Positions 37,335 to 46,087 of a DNA stretch of 64,000 nt are shown piece by piece. Source of the DNA: Fodinibius halophilus (GTDB lineage: Bacteria > Bacteroidota > Rhodothermia > Balneolales > Balneolaceae); contig NZ_JAALLS010000013.1 in assembly GCF_011059105.1 (NCBI RefSeq), positions 57,374 through 121,373 of the forward strand. The letters run 5' to 3'. The first letter of the stretch is position 1. Each line of letters begins with the position of its first letter. Below the pieces are notes generated by a model. That model did not search any database, was not told the DNA's origin, and saw only the letters and a program-made list of their open reading frames with translations. The position numbers were made by a program, and so were the translations under genes.

Positions 37335-38372
37335 TTACACTTCCATGCCCTCTTCCTGCTTTTTATACTCATCCAGAAACTCTTTTACTTTCAATACGTT
37401 CTTTTTAGAACCGATGAAGATAGGTGTACGTTGATGAATTTTTTCGGGTTCAATTTCTAAAATACGTCCATTGCAATCAATAGCCATTCCCCCGGCCTGT
37501 TCGATCACAAAGCTCAACGGATTGCATTCATACATCAGCCGTAATTTACCATTGGGATATTGACTGCTGTTCGGGTAGATAAAAATGCCGCCGGTTATCA
37601 ACGTACGGTGCACATCAGCTACCATAGAACCGATATAGCGTGCTTTATACGGACGATCGGTTTCCGGATCCTCAACCTGGCAGTATTTCACATACTTTTT
37701 TAGCCCTTCTTCCCACGAATGGTAGCTGCCCTCATTAACGCTGTAGATCGTTCCGCGTTCTGGAATTTTCACATCATCATCTGAAAGAATAAACTCACCG
37801 ATACTAGGGTCCAACGTAAAGACCGAAACCCCCAAACCAGTGGTATAGGCCATCAATGTACTAGAGCCATATAACACGTAGCCGGCTGCCACCTGCTTAA
37901 CGCCCGGCTGCAGGGCGTCATCTTCGGTCAACACATCGGTACTGGTATCTTCGCGCATGTAGATAGAAAAGATACTCCCAATCGATACATTGACATCAAT
38001 ATTTGAAGAACCGTCGAGCGGATCGAGGTACACAATATATTTGCCCCCTTCGTTATCCAGCTCCACAATGCCGTCGTTCTCCTCCGATATCACCATACAG
38101 GTAATTTCCGAGCGGTTGAGCGCAGAAATCAACTGCTTGTCGGCAAAAAGATCCAGCTTTTTCACCGTTTCCCCATGTACATTCGTTGACCCATCTTCGC
38201 CCAGAATGTTGGTAATACCCGCTTTGTTGACTTCTCTTGATATTATTTTTGCAGCAAGCCCAATATCTCTGACAAGCTGCGAAAGCTCCCCTGTAGCACC
38301 GGGAAACTTGTTCTGCGACTGAATGATATATTCTTCGAGCGTTATAACCCGGTTCAATTTACGATCTACCAT
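37335..38372 (-). CDS. fbp: Class I fructose-1,6-bisphosphatase
   Basis: 345 residues. Gluconeogenic hydrolysis of fructose-1,6-bisphosphate. The metal and substrate site YLDPLDGSSNIDVNVSIGSIFSIY (about 114-137) is diagnostic; SEENDGIV upstream supplies metal ligands, and KLRLMYECNPLSFVIEQAGG near 275-295 is the sugar-phosphate site. Length is typical. Followed on the same strand by repeats, preceded by coaE (44-nt gap), so it may be co-transcribed with prfB-coaE. Confidence 0.97.
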   Translation of the reverse strand: MVDRKLNRVITLEEYIIQSQNKFPGATGELSQLVRDIGLAAKIISREVNKAGITNILGEDGSTNVHGETVKKLDLFADKQLISALNRSEITCMVISEENDGIVELDNEGGKYIVYLDPLDGSSNIDVNVSIGSIFSIYMREDTSTDVLTEDDALQPGVKQVAAGYVLYGSSTLMAYTTGLGVSVFTLDPSIGEFILSDDDVKIPERGTIYSVNEGSYHSWEEGLKKYVKYCQVEDPETDRPYKARYIGSMVADVHRTLITGGIFIYPNSSQYPNGKLRLMYECNPLSFVIEQAGGMAIDCNGRILEIEPEKIHQRTPIFIGSKKNVLKVKEFLDEYKKQEEGMEV

Positions 38373-38416
38373 GTCTACTCTTTGATTATGAGACTAATCC
38401 GTTTTTGATATTTTCA

Positions 38417-39040
38417 TTATTTGTGGGAATTATTTTCATTTTTCCCACTCAAAGGTAAAAACTTTTCATACACAATTTCAGCTTTCTTTTTGAGCTCTTT
38501 TAACGTCCCATTATTCCGGATTATAATATCCGCTTTATCAGTTGATTCTTCGAAATTACGCTGCTTAGCCATTCTCTGCCTAATATCTTCGGCCGAACTT
38601 TCGTCTCGTTCTTGCACGCGCTCCAGTCGCTGCTGTTCGTCGGCCAGTACCAATACGATAAAATCGAGTGCGCCCGGTTCCAGGTTTTCCAATAGTAGTG
38701 CCGCCTCATACACAAAAACCTCGTACCCTTCTTGCTCAGCTATTGCCATCTTCTCTTGTGCTGCTCCGGGTATTTGGGGATGGACGATCGCATTAAGTTC
38801 ATCTACCCTATCCCTTTCAAAAGCTTCTTTTGCAAGATATTTCCGGTTCAGGCTGCCGTCATCCGCAAAGGCCTCTGCTCCAAAGGTCTGCACAAGCTCA
38901 TCTCTAATCTCAGGCTTACTCACCATCAACTCCTTAGCCAGGTCGTCGGCATTGAGAATATAAGCCCCCATCTGCGACCATATCTCACACACGGTAGACT
39001 TACCACTCCCAATGCCACCAGTAACACCTACAGTAACCAT
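38417..39040 (-). CDS. coaE: Dephospho-CoA kinase
   Basis: 207 residues. Last step of CoA synthesis. P-loop GGIGSGKSTV (about 8-17), NADDLAKEL (about 31-39), and a LID-like LERVQERDESSAEDIRQRM region (about 140-160). The start codon overlaps the prfB stop by one base (TAATG), so the two are translationally coupled. Confidence 0.95.
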   Translation of the reverse strand: MVTVGVTGGIGSGKSTVCEIWSQMGAYILNADDLAKELMVSKPEIRDELVQTFGAEAFADDGSLNRKYLAKEAFERDRVDELNAIVHPQIPGAAQEKMAIAEQEGYEVFVYEAALLLENLEPGALDFIVLVLADEQQRLERVQERDESSAEDIRQRMAKQRNFEESTDKADIIIRNNGTLKELKKKAEIVYEKFLPLSGKNENNSHK

Positions 39041-40174
39041 TATTCTGTTTTTGAGGATGAGGAGATAGAAAGCAGGTAGGCATTGATAAACTCATCCAGT
39101 TCACCGTCCATCACTGCTTCTACATTTGAGGTCTCGTGATCGGTGCGGTGATCTTTGACCATATTATAGGGATGAAAAACATAGGATCGTATCTGGGATC
39201 CCCATTCGATCTTGCTCTTCGAATCTTCGAGCTTCTGTTTTTCACGTTCTTTAATCTGCTTTTCCAGCTCATAAATTTTAGAACGCAGCAGTACCCAGGC
39301 CTTATCACGATTTTGCTTCTGCGAGCGCTCCTGCTGACACTCGGCTACCACCTGCTCTTTGCTGCCGTCAGAAAGTTCTCCTTCCCAAACCAGGCGAACG
39401 GCTGTTTCCGTTTTATTTACATGCTGCCCACCAGCACCGCTGGCGCGGAAGCGTTGCAGCTCTACATTACTTGAATCGATATCAATTTCAATGGTATCAT
39501 CCACAATGGGCGAAACAAAAACGGAGCAGAATGAGGTATGGCGCCGCGAATTGCTGTCAAAAGGGGAAATACGCACCAACCGATGCACGCCACTTTCGGC
39601 TTTCAGAAACCCATAGGCGAACTCTCCTTCTACCTGGATGGTAGCACTTTTGAGCCCGGCAACATCTCCTTGTTGATATTCAATCACGGAGACCTCATAG
39701 TCATTATCTTTGGCCCATCGGGTATACATGCGATAGAGCATTTCGGCCCAATCCTGGCTTTCAGTCCCCCCCGCGCCGGGGTTAAACGTAAGCAAAGCAT
39801 CGCGGTGATCATCTTCACCACGTAGCATATTTTGCAATTCAAGGGCATCCAGCTTTTTCTCCAGCTGTTTCACTTCCCGTTTAATATCATCCTTTACATC
39901 TTCGCCCTCTTCTAAAAACTCCTGGTACACGCGAATGCTGTCCCGAAGCTCATCCAGTTGATCCCAGCGCGCGACCATCTCCTTTTCATGGTCAATCTTC
40001 TTCATGATTTTTCGCGCCTCATCGGGATCATCCCAAAAATTGGGGTCCTGCGTCTGCTCTTGCAGTTCAATTATTTTTACTTTTCGTTGCTCATAGTCAA
40101 AGATACCCCCTGAGCGCATCCACACGCTCGAATAACTCATTCAGGTGATCCGAATTGATTGTTGTAGTACTCAC
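39040..40174 (-). CDS. prfB: Peptide chain release factor 2, with programmed +1 frameshift
   Basis: 377 residues when read through the frameshift. The zero frame starts at GTG 40174 and encodes 25 residues, MSTTTINSDHLNELFERVDA-LRGYL, then reaches an in-frame TGA at 40099-40097. The site AGGGGG-TAT-CTT-TGA-C has the internal Shine-Dalgarno-like run, slippery CTT and poor-context TGA of the classic RF2 autoregulatory site; shifting +1 continues as DYEQRKVKII to the stop at 39040. The release-factor core has GGTESQDWAEML, the class-2 codon-recognition segment around SPFDSNSRRHTSF (SPF tripeptide) and the peptidyl-release GGQ motif in ASGAGGQHVNKTETAV. Gene callers commonly start it at 40140 in the second frame, which is not a real N-terminus. 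Confidence 0.95.
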
Positions 40175-40239
40175 AATATTATCTTCTGTTTTATATTCTA
40201 ATTACGTATCCTAAAATAGTATTGCTAAAAAAGCTCTTT

Positions 40240-40482
40240 CTACTTTTTGCCGAATTTACCCAATAGGTATCCAATGGCAATACCTCCTAATAGCGAAAAC
40301 AAAACTCCCTCTTCGGGATGGGACCGGACGTAACGTCGAGCTTCTCGGTAATCTCTGTCAAGCTCATCCGCAAGCTCTTTGCGTTCATCCTTTAGCTTGT
40401 TGATAAGTTTTTCATAACGCTTTAGCGCTTCTTTCTTCTTCTCTTCGATCTGTTCTTGTGTACTGTTCTTCTCTTCAGCCAT
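40240..40482 (-). CDS. Small membrane-anchored protein, DUF883/YtxH-like
   Basis: 80 residues: a highly charged coiled-coil-like N-terminal two-thirds (Lys/Glu-rich, about 5-50) and one C-terminal hydrophobic glycine-rich helix (GVLFSLLGGIAIGYLLGKFGKK). The plan resembles ElaB/YqjD (DUF883) or YtxH proteins, which tether ribosomes or respond to stress, but identity is uncertain. It lies 65 nt upstream of the prfB start on the same strand, divergent from btaA. Confidence 0.7.
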   Translation of the reverse strand: MAEEKNSTQEQIEEKKKEALKRYEKLINKLKDERKELADELDRDYREARRYVRSHPEEGVLFSLLGGIAIGYLLGKFGKK

Positions 40483-40633
40483 AGCATTAAGTAATTGATT
40501 TTCTGTTTAGTGAAAGATACAAATTTCAAAAGGAATCACAGCCTTAATTTGTAACAAACTTCTCTCTTCTTAACAGTAATTTTACCTTAGGTTCATATAC
40601 AATACACATGCATATATTATGTTATGATTCGTC

Positions 40634-41800
40634 ATGCAAAAATTATCAAACATAGTAACCCATCTACAAAATCGACTTTTTGAGTCGGTTATCTCCAGCA
40701 ACCTTATCTACAATACCTGCTGGGAAGATCCCCGAGTAGATCGGCAGCTCCTTGATATCAGCCCGGAGAGTCGTATGGTAATGCTTACCAGTGCGGGCTG
40801 CAATGCTTTGGATTACCTGCTTGATGCTCCCTCCCAGATCCACTGCGTAGATATAAATCCGGCACAAAATGCACTGTTAGAACTAAAAAAAGCTTTTTTT
40901 AAAAACAATAACTACCCCCTGCTCTGGGATTTTTTCGGTACCGGTTCCAAAGACGGCGCCGAGCTAATCTATCATCAACAAATTCAAAAACTGTTACCGG
41001 CAAAGCACCGCAGATATTGGGATAAAAACATCAATTACTTTACCCCCACTTCTGCTTTTCCCAGCTTTTATTTTAGAGGCACCTCCGGCAATGTCGCACG
41101 CCTTATCCACAATCACATTCAGCGCAAGGGACTCTATCCCAAAGTACTGAAGATGCTGAATGCACAAAGCCTGGAAGAGCAAGCCTACTATTTTGAAGAA
41201 ATTGAACCACAGCTCTGGTCAACTTTTTCTAAATGGCTGGTTCGTCGCAATGCTACTATGACGATGCTGGGCGTACCGGCAACGCAACGAGATATGATTG
41301 AAAGGGAATATCAAGGGGGCATACTTGACTTTATTCGGCAGTCACTACACCACATTTTTACGAAACTTCCACTGCAAGACAACTATTTTTGGCGGGTTTA
41401 CTTAACAGGATCTTATAGCACGGACTGCTGTCCGAACTATCTACTTGAACGCAACTTTGCCCAGTTGCGAACCCACATAAATAGTATTGAGACGCACACC
41501 ACCTCCCTTTCTCAATTCTTAGAACAAAATCCGGGACCCTATTCCCATTTTATTCTGCTTGACCACCAAGACTGGATGGCCAACGCCCAGCCACAACTTC
41601 TGAAAGAAGAATGGAAACGGATTCTTGACAAGGCCCAAAGCGGTGCTAAAATACTATTTCGCTCAGCGGGTCCATCCCTACATTTTCTTCCCGACTTTGT
41701 TTACGAATCTGTTGAATTTTATCCCGAGCAAACCAAATCGTTACATTCCAGAGATCGCGTGGGCACTTATGAATCAACCCATCTGGGGGTTGTACAATAA
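40634..41800 (+). CDS. btaA: SAM:diacylglycerol 3-amino-3-carboxypropyltransferase (DUF3419)
   Basis: 388 residues, no signal peptide. DUF3419/BtaA transfers the aminocarboxypropyl group of S-adenosylmethionine to diacylglycerol, the first step of betaine lipid (DGTS) synthesis. The family start IYNTCWEDPRVDRQLLDI (about 25-42), MLTSAGCNALDYLLD SAM-binding segment (about 50-65) and VDINPAQNALLELKK (about 73-87) match well. It overlaps btaB by one base (TAATG). The methyltransferase next door makes this call stronger than the domain alone. Confidence 0.87.
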   Translation: MQKLSNIVTHLQNRLFESVISSNLIYNTCWEDPRVDRQLLDISPESRMVMLTSAGCNALDYLLDAPSQIHCVDINPAQNALLELKKAFFKNNNYPLLWDFFGTGSKDGAELIYHQQIQKLLPAKHRRYWDKNINYFTPTSAFPSFYFRGTSGNVARLIHNHIQRKGLYPKVLKMLNAQSLEEQAYYFEEIEPQLWSTFSKWLVRRNATMTMLGVPATQRDMIEREYQGGILDFIRQSLHHIFTKLPLQDNYFWRVYLTGSYSTDCCPNYLLERNFAQLRTHINSIETHTTSLSQFLEQNPGPYSHFILLDHQDWMANAQPQLLKEEWKRILDKAQSGAKILFRSAGPSLHFLPDFVYESVEFYPEQTKSLHSRDRVGTYESTHLGVVQ

Positions 41801-42435
41801 TGGAAATACAAGGTACCTATACTGACCATTCGCACGACACCAATGTAGAAAAGTACTACCGCTTCCACTCCCGTATCTATGACGCTACGCGCTGGAGCTT
41901 TCTGTTTGGCCGCGATCAGCTGCTCGATATGATTCCGGTCCTGCCCTCACAACCTCGCATCCTGGAAGTGGGCTGCGGTACCGGTAAAAACCTGGACCGC
42001 TTGCAATATCATTTTCCCGATGCCCACCTTGTAGGTGTTGATCTCTCCCCTGCAATGCTTAATATTGCCAGAAACAAGTTGAGCGACACCAAACAAGTTG
42101 AACTTGTACAAGCGAAGTATGGTTCTGAAGAACTGAATTTAGAACCTTTTGACCTTATTCTCTTCTCCTATTCTCTTACGATGTTTGCCGATGGCATTGA
42201 AGATATTATGGCACAAGTCTCAAAAGATCTTAATAAGCGTGGATATGTTGCTGTTGTTGATTTTAATACTTCCCCCTATAAATGGTTTCGACAGTGGATG
42301 GGCATGAACCATGTTGACCTTAACGGCCATATTTTACCGCTGCTCAATAAATATTACCGCCCAGTAGAAACACAAAAAGATGATGCCTACCTGGGGTTAT
42401 GGTCTTATTTTAAATTTATTGGCCAGTATACCTAA
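41800..42435 (+). CDS. btaB: N-methyltransferase for betaine lipid synthesis
   Basis: 211 residues. Class I SAM-dependent methyltransferase with motif I ILEVGCGTGKN (about 53-63), VGVDLSPAMLNIARNK and FDLILFSYSLTMF (about 125-137). Expected to methylate the homoserine headgroup three times to make DGTS. It is translationally coupled to btaA. No membrane helix. The assignment depends on the neighbour; the domain by itself is generic. Confidence 0.82.
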   Translation: MEIQGTYTDHSHDTNVEKYYRFHSRIYDATRWSFLFGRDQLLDMIPVLPSQPRILEVGCGTGKNLDRLQYHFPDAHLVGVDLSPAMLNIARNKLSDTKQVELVQAKYGSEELNLEPFDLILFSYSLTMFADGIEDIMAQVSKDLNKRGYVAVVDFNTSPYKWFRQWMGMNHVDLNGHILPLLNKYYRPVETQKDDAYLGLWSYFKFIGQYT

Positions 42436-42512
42436 TCCCCTATTCATATTTCACAATTTGATCTACTATTTAATGATGAGTTGAAGCTGATCTTTTCTTA
42501 TTTTAGGGATCT

Positions 42513-43139
42513 ATGGAACAGATCAAACAACAGATTTCTGAGATACAAGACGAACTTCAAGAATCCCCCAAAGATGCCCAGCTTTTAAACGAACTTGGCG
42601 TGGGGCATCATATGCTGGGAGAATACGACAAAGCCGTTGAAGCTTACCAGCAATCGCTGGCGCAAGACCCCGATAACTTCAAGGTGCACTTCAACCTGGG
42701 CAATACCTTTTATGAGCAGAAAAATATCGAGAAGGCCGTTAACCACTATCTCAATGCCCTCGATATCCAGCCCGATTATGTACCCGCCCTTAATAACCTG
42801 GCGGATGTATATGAGTTGGCAGAAGATGAAGAGCGAGCGCTGGAGCTTTTTGAATATATCACCAAGATTAAGCCCGAAGATCCTATGGGATACTTTAATC
42901 TTGGCAATTTTCATCTCCGTTGTAATAACACTGCAGAAGCGGGTCGATGCTATAAGCTGGCTATAGAACAGGATCCCGAATTTTACGAAGCGTATAATAA
43001 CATCGGCTTTATCTTAAAGCATCTGCAGGAGTATGAAGAAGCGATCTCTTATTTTGAGCAGTGCCTGGAAATAGCCCCGGATTATGAACCGGCAAAAAGA
43101 GATTTGGCTGCCTGTAAAGAAGCGTTAGCTGATGCCTAA
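42513..43139 (+). CDS. TPR-repeat protein
   Basis: 208 residues, soluble. About five tetratricopeptide repeats at 34-residue spacing, for example AQLLNELGVGHHMLGEYDKAVEAYQQSLAQDPDN, then VHFNLGNTFYEQKNIEKAVNHY and YEAYNNIGFILKHLQEYEEAISYFEQCLEIAPDY. A protein-binding scaffold of unknown partner. 77 nt after btaB on the same strand, so possibly in the same message. Confidence 0.9.
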   Translation: MEQIKQQISEIQDELQESPKDAQLLNELGVGHHMLGEYDKAVEAYQQSLAQDPDNFKVHFNLGNTFYEQKNIEKAVNHYLNALDIQPDYVPALNNLADVYELAEDEERALELFEYITKIKPEDPMGYFNLGNFHLRCNNTAEAGRCYKLAIEQDPEFYEAYNNIGFILKHLQEYEEAISYFEQCLEIAPDYEPAKRDLAACKEALADA

Positions 43140-43557
43140 TATCTTAGGCTGACGGGTCGGGATCTCCTTGGAAAAAGGGGACAGGAGGATTGACCGAACC
43201 TTTCATTTACTCATTACAAGTTTCAATTTTGCTATACTAGGTTTTCAGATCGAAGAATCAATCTCCCTCAATCCCTCTTCTCCAAGAGGGACTTCAGTTG
43301 TTTGCCACAAAAGCTTGACAAAGCCCTCCAGGAGAAGAGCCTGTCCGCCCACCGGCGGAAGAACAGAAGGATTTACTATACAGGGTTGCTAAGGAGGATT
43401 GCCTAGCAGCTAAATGATACGCTTTTGTAAATCATAAAATTATATCAGGGAGATTTTCAATGTAGGCCTTACTTCCAGTGCGGCCATGACATATCTTGTC
43501 AACATTCCCAAAAGCAAGAATAGATGTATTTCTCCTGATATGTTAGCACTATCTTTC

Positions 43558-43590
43558 GTCGGGCGGCTGTGAGTTCTGTCCGGCGAATTA
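43558..43590 (+). repeat. Dispersed hairpin family E, copy 2
   Basis: GTCGGGCGGCTGTGAGTTCT then GTCCGGCGAATTA; shares the GTCGG-CGGCTG start and GTCCGGCGAATTA end with 37277-37309. Confidence 0.65.
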
Positions 43591-43766
43591 AAGTAAGATT
43601 TTGTGAAACCTTTTTTATGATCCACTACACCTGCACTATCTACTATGCTAAAGTGCTAATCTGCCGAAACCCTTGGGTGCAGGTATGGCTTCGTATATCA
43701 AGAAAGTTTCGGTGTGCTCGCTTGGTCCCTCCCTACCAGCAGGCAGGGAAGGTATGCCACGGCCTC

Positions 43767-43881
43767 GTCACTCCGAAAAGCCCGACGACGAGGAGTATCA
43801 ACTCAGATTACCGGCATGCAGCTACTGCAAGAATACTGTGCTACTATACGAATTGATACTCCTCATTGCATTCGGAGTGAC
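43767..43881. repeat. 115-nt interrupted inverted repeat
   Basis: Outer arms GTCACTCCGAA (43767-43777) and TTCGGAGTGAC (43871-43881) are perfect, 11 bp. Inner arms GAGGAGTATCAA (43790-43801) and TTGATACTCCTC (43853-43864) are perfect, 12 bp. The 51-nt centre carries a CAGCTACTGCAAGAATACTG segment. Would form a long two-part stem in DNA or RNA. Confidence 0.75.
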
Positions 43882-44124
43882 AATAAGAGAACAGCTCTAT
43901 TCACCTTTTAGTTGTCAATGAAGGCTTCGCTTATGCAGGCTACAGAACAAAATTCCGCCTTGTCATCTCGGTGGGATTCCCTCGATTTTTCGGAAGACCG
44001 CGACAGTCTTCCTTTCGTAGTTCGAGTAGGATCTAAAGAGCAACCTTTATACATCAACCCGTTGCTTCATGGAGATCGCCGCACTTCGCTCGCGATGCCA
44101 GACGTTGATAGAGTAAGGTATTAG

Positions 44125-44230
44125 TCCTCTTTGTGGCTTTAACTGTGATAGGGTGTTGATGGGACCCAAAGGAGTTGCAGCTATGCACCTCGAAGTTTTA
44201 ACATAGTAGTGGAAGATAGCCAGAAATTAT
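44125..44230 (+). repeat. Dispersed repeat family D, copy 2
   Basis: Core GAGTTGCAGCTATGCACCTC then GAAGTTTTAACATAGTAGT; partner of 36868-36973. Confidence 0.7.
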
Positions 44231-44300
44231 CCTTTTTCCCCACATCGTCGGGAGCCTCATACGCCCTAATAAAGGAAAATCCATTTAATTTACAATTCCT

Positions 44301-44354
44301 TGTCATCCTGAACCATGTCCTGAGCTTGGCGAAGTATCTCTTTCAGGATCTCCT
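44301..44354 (+). repeat. Dispersed palindrome family B, copy 3
   Basis: TGTCATCCTGAACCATGTCC then TGAGCTTGGCGAAGTATCTC and TTTCAGGATCTCC; almost the same as 36302-36355. Confidence 0.75.
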
Positions 44355-44651
44355 TGAAAAGATTCGCGTAGCTGCTAAGGAACAAAAGAAGAATCCCTTC
44401 CGAGGAGAATTGCCGAGGCACGAGGCGGGGTGGGTCTATTAACTTAACAAAGATAACAAGGGTTGCCTCCCATACTGACGCACCTTTGCAACATGAGAGA
44501 GTATATTGTTATGTAGCTGATAGGAGTTTCCAGTATATGTGTTGTCCACTTTTTTTTCAGCAAAAAATAGACGAAAAAACTGCTGGGGGAACAATCAGTC
44601 ATTCAATCCTCTATAAGCAAGACATTATTTATAATTAAAACAGGAGTATAT

Positions 44652-45137
44652 ATGAAAATTGTTACCAAATCATTTCTATTCAGCCTACTACTATTTATGG
44701 CCTCATCAACTGCATTCGCTCAAAACCAACCGGCAGCCGGTAATGTTGGGATATCAGCCTCTGTCCAAGGACAACAAATAAATTTTCAGCTTCCATTCTG
44801 GACCTCCGAAAGTGTAAGTATTGCACCAATATTTGGCTTGGATTATCGCGAAGATAATTTTACAACACTGAATATTGGAATATACCCTCGCTTTTATCAG
44901 GATATAGGAAGCGACTTCGGTGCCTTTTTGGGAGCCCGAGGACTATTGCGTTACACCTCTCCCAATGTGGGCGATAACGAAACGGATATCCTCATTGGCC
45001 CTACCGGCGGCGGCGAGTACTACTTAAGTGAACACTTTAGCCTGGGCGTTGAAGGGCAGCTCAATTTCCTGCTTAACGACAACGGCAGCAATCGTCTTTC
45101 AACTGGTACTGCAGTAATGGCTACATACTATTTCTAA
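44652..45137 (+). CDS. Small outer-membrane beta-barrel protein
   Basis: 161 residues. Signal peptide MKIVTKSFLFSLLLFMASST with a cut near AFA-QN; the mature part has about eight beta-strands (VGISASVQGQQINFQLPFW, VSIAPIFGLDY and others) and ends ATYYF, a barrel-closing Phe. AGGAG sits 7 nt before the ATG. An eight-stranded OmpX/OmpW-type barrel is likely; function unknown. A lone gene inside repeat-rich DNA, with its own strong terminator. Confidence 0.85.
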   Translation: MKIVTKSFLFSLLLFMASSTAFAQNQPAAGNVGISASVQGQQINFQLPFWTSESVSIAPIFGLDYREDNFTTLNIGIYPRFYQDIGSDFGAFLGARGLLRYTSPNVGDNETDILIGPTGGGEYYLSEHFSLGVEGQLNFLLNDNGSNRLSTGTAVMATYYF

Positions 45138-45157
45138 GTGGATTATTGCGAACCTGG

Positions 45158-45189
45158 AGCCGCTTCTGTTAAAGGGAGCGGCTTTTTTT
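45158..45189 (+). terminator. Intrinsic terminator of the small barrel gene
   Basis: AGCCGCT-TCTGTTAAAGGG-AGCGGCT followed by seven T residues, 20 nt after the stop. Confidence 0.9.
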
Positions 45190-45300
45190 GTTGCTTTAAA
45201 CCTAATTACACTTCACTGCCAAATTAAAAGCTGGGCGTTCGGTATATGATCTCAGACAAGACTTTTAGATTAGCTAGCAGGTAAAAAGTATGCATGAGTG

Positions 45301-45340
45301 TCCCTTTTGTCTTGATACAAAAGGGACAAAAAAATAAAGG
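45301..45340 (+). repeat. Dispersed repeat family C, copy 2
   Basis: TCCCTTTTGTCTTGATACAA then AAGGGACAAAAAAATAAAGG. Opposite orientation to the 9946 copy. Confidence 0.75.
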
Positions 45341-45521
45341 CCGAGAATTCTTTACCCAACTCCGAATGTCCAGTGAGAGTATTTTGATGGTCCGTGGACG
45401 GAGCTGCTTGTTTCATTTATCTCACCGGTACAAAATACTCCTGATCACCTCCCATTCCTCGTAAAAGAATTCGTTATGCCTAAAGAACAGTCGAAATGTA
45501 TCCTTTACCTTTCCCAGTAAT

Positions 45522-45558
45522 CTTACTCATTCCGCTGCTCTGCTGTGGAATGAGTAAG
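45522..45558. repeat. 12-bp perfect hairpin
   Basis: CTTACTCATTCC (45522-45533) and GGAATGAGTAAG (45547-45558), 13-nt loop containing CTGCTCTGCTG. No T-run. Confidence 0.65.
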
Positions 45559-45693
45559 TGGCACGTTCGTGTTAAATGTTGAATAGCAAATCCACGGCAA
45601 GATTACCTACTTTTTCTATGAAAATTTCCTACCTTGATTAATGAACCTCTTTAACTAAGAAGGGACCTAACTATAATTAAAGAGATCTTTACT

Positions 45694-46080
45694 ATGAAAA
45701 GGGTAATAGGAATAGGAGGTATCTTTTTTAAAGCAGAAAATCCGGCTGAACTTGCCAGCTGGTACGAAGAACATCTGGGCGTACCTATTGACAAAAGTTT
45801 TGGCGGCTATTCCTTTAAATGGAACAACCAAGAGCAGCGACCGGTAAATGGATATACGCTCTGGAGTCCTTTCAAAGAAGATACCCAGTACATGAAGCCC
45901 AGCTCCAAAAACTTCATGTTCAATTTCATTGTCGATGATCTTGAAAGGCTACTGCAAGTTCTCGAATCTGAAGGAATCGACCAGGTGAGCAATATGCAAG
46001 ATACCGATTTTGGAAAATTTGCGTGGATTATGGATCCCGAAAATAATAAAATTGAACTTTGGGAACCCCTTGAAGAATAA
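45694..46080 (+). CDS. VOC-superfamily (glyoxalase/dioxygenase-like) protein
   Basis: 128 residues, one VOC module: FFKAENPAELASWYEEHLGVPID at the start and FAWIMDPENNKIELWEP at the end, where Glu in IELWEP is a usual metal ligand. Substrate unknown; members include glyoxalase I-like and fosfomycin-resistance enzymes, and DNA-binding antibiotic-sequestering forms. It is 7 nt upstream of the next gene. Confidence 0.88.
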   Translation: MKRVIGIGGIFFKAENPAELASWYEEHLGVPIDKSFGGYSFKWNNQEQRPVNGYTLWSPFKEDTQYMKPSSKNFMFNFIVDDLERLLQVLESEGIDQVSNMQDTDFGKFAWIMDPENNKIELWEPLEE

Positions 46081-46087
46081 CCACACA

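Larger units (their letters stand above)
43140..44651. other. Gene-free, repeat-rich intergenic zone III
   Basis: About 1.5 kb. Contains a family E hairpin (43558), a 115-nt long inverted repeat (43767), a decayed GGAGATCGCCGCACTTCGCT element near 44070 (its relative is at about 37172), a family D copy (44125) and a family B copy (44301). The order D then B differs from zone II, so the zones are mosaics and not a simple duplicate. Frames of 60-95 codons occur but overlap repeats and are not called. The promoter of the small barrel gene must lie after about 44450. Confidence 0.6.
45190..45693. other. Intergenic repeat zone, 504 nt
   Basis: Holds the second copy of family C (45301) and a 12-bp perfect hairpin (45522). 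No gene seen. The VOC gene promoter should lie in its last 100 nt, but no TAnnTTTG match is convincing there. Confidence 0.5.

Noticed and set aside
43168..44442. Six overlapping plus-strand frames in zone III
   Set aside because: They are mutually overlapping and lie on inverted repeats; none has a ribosome site with a credible product.
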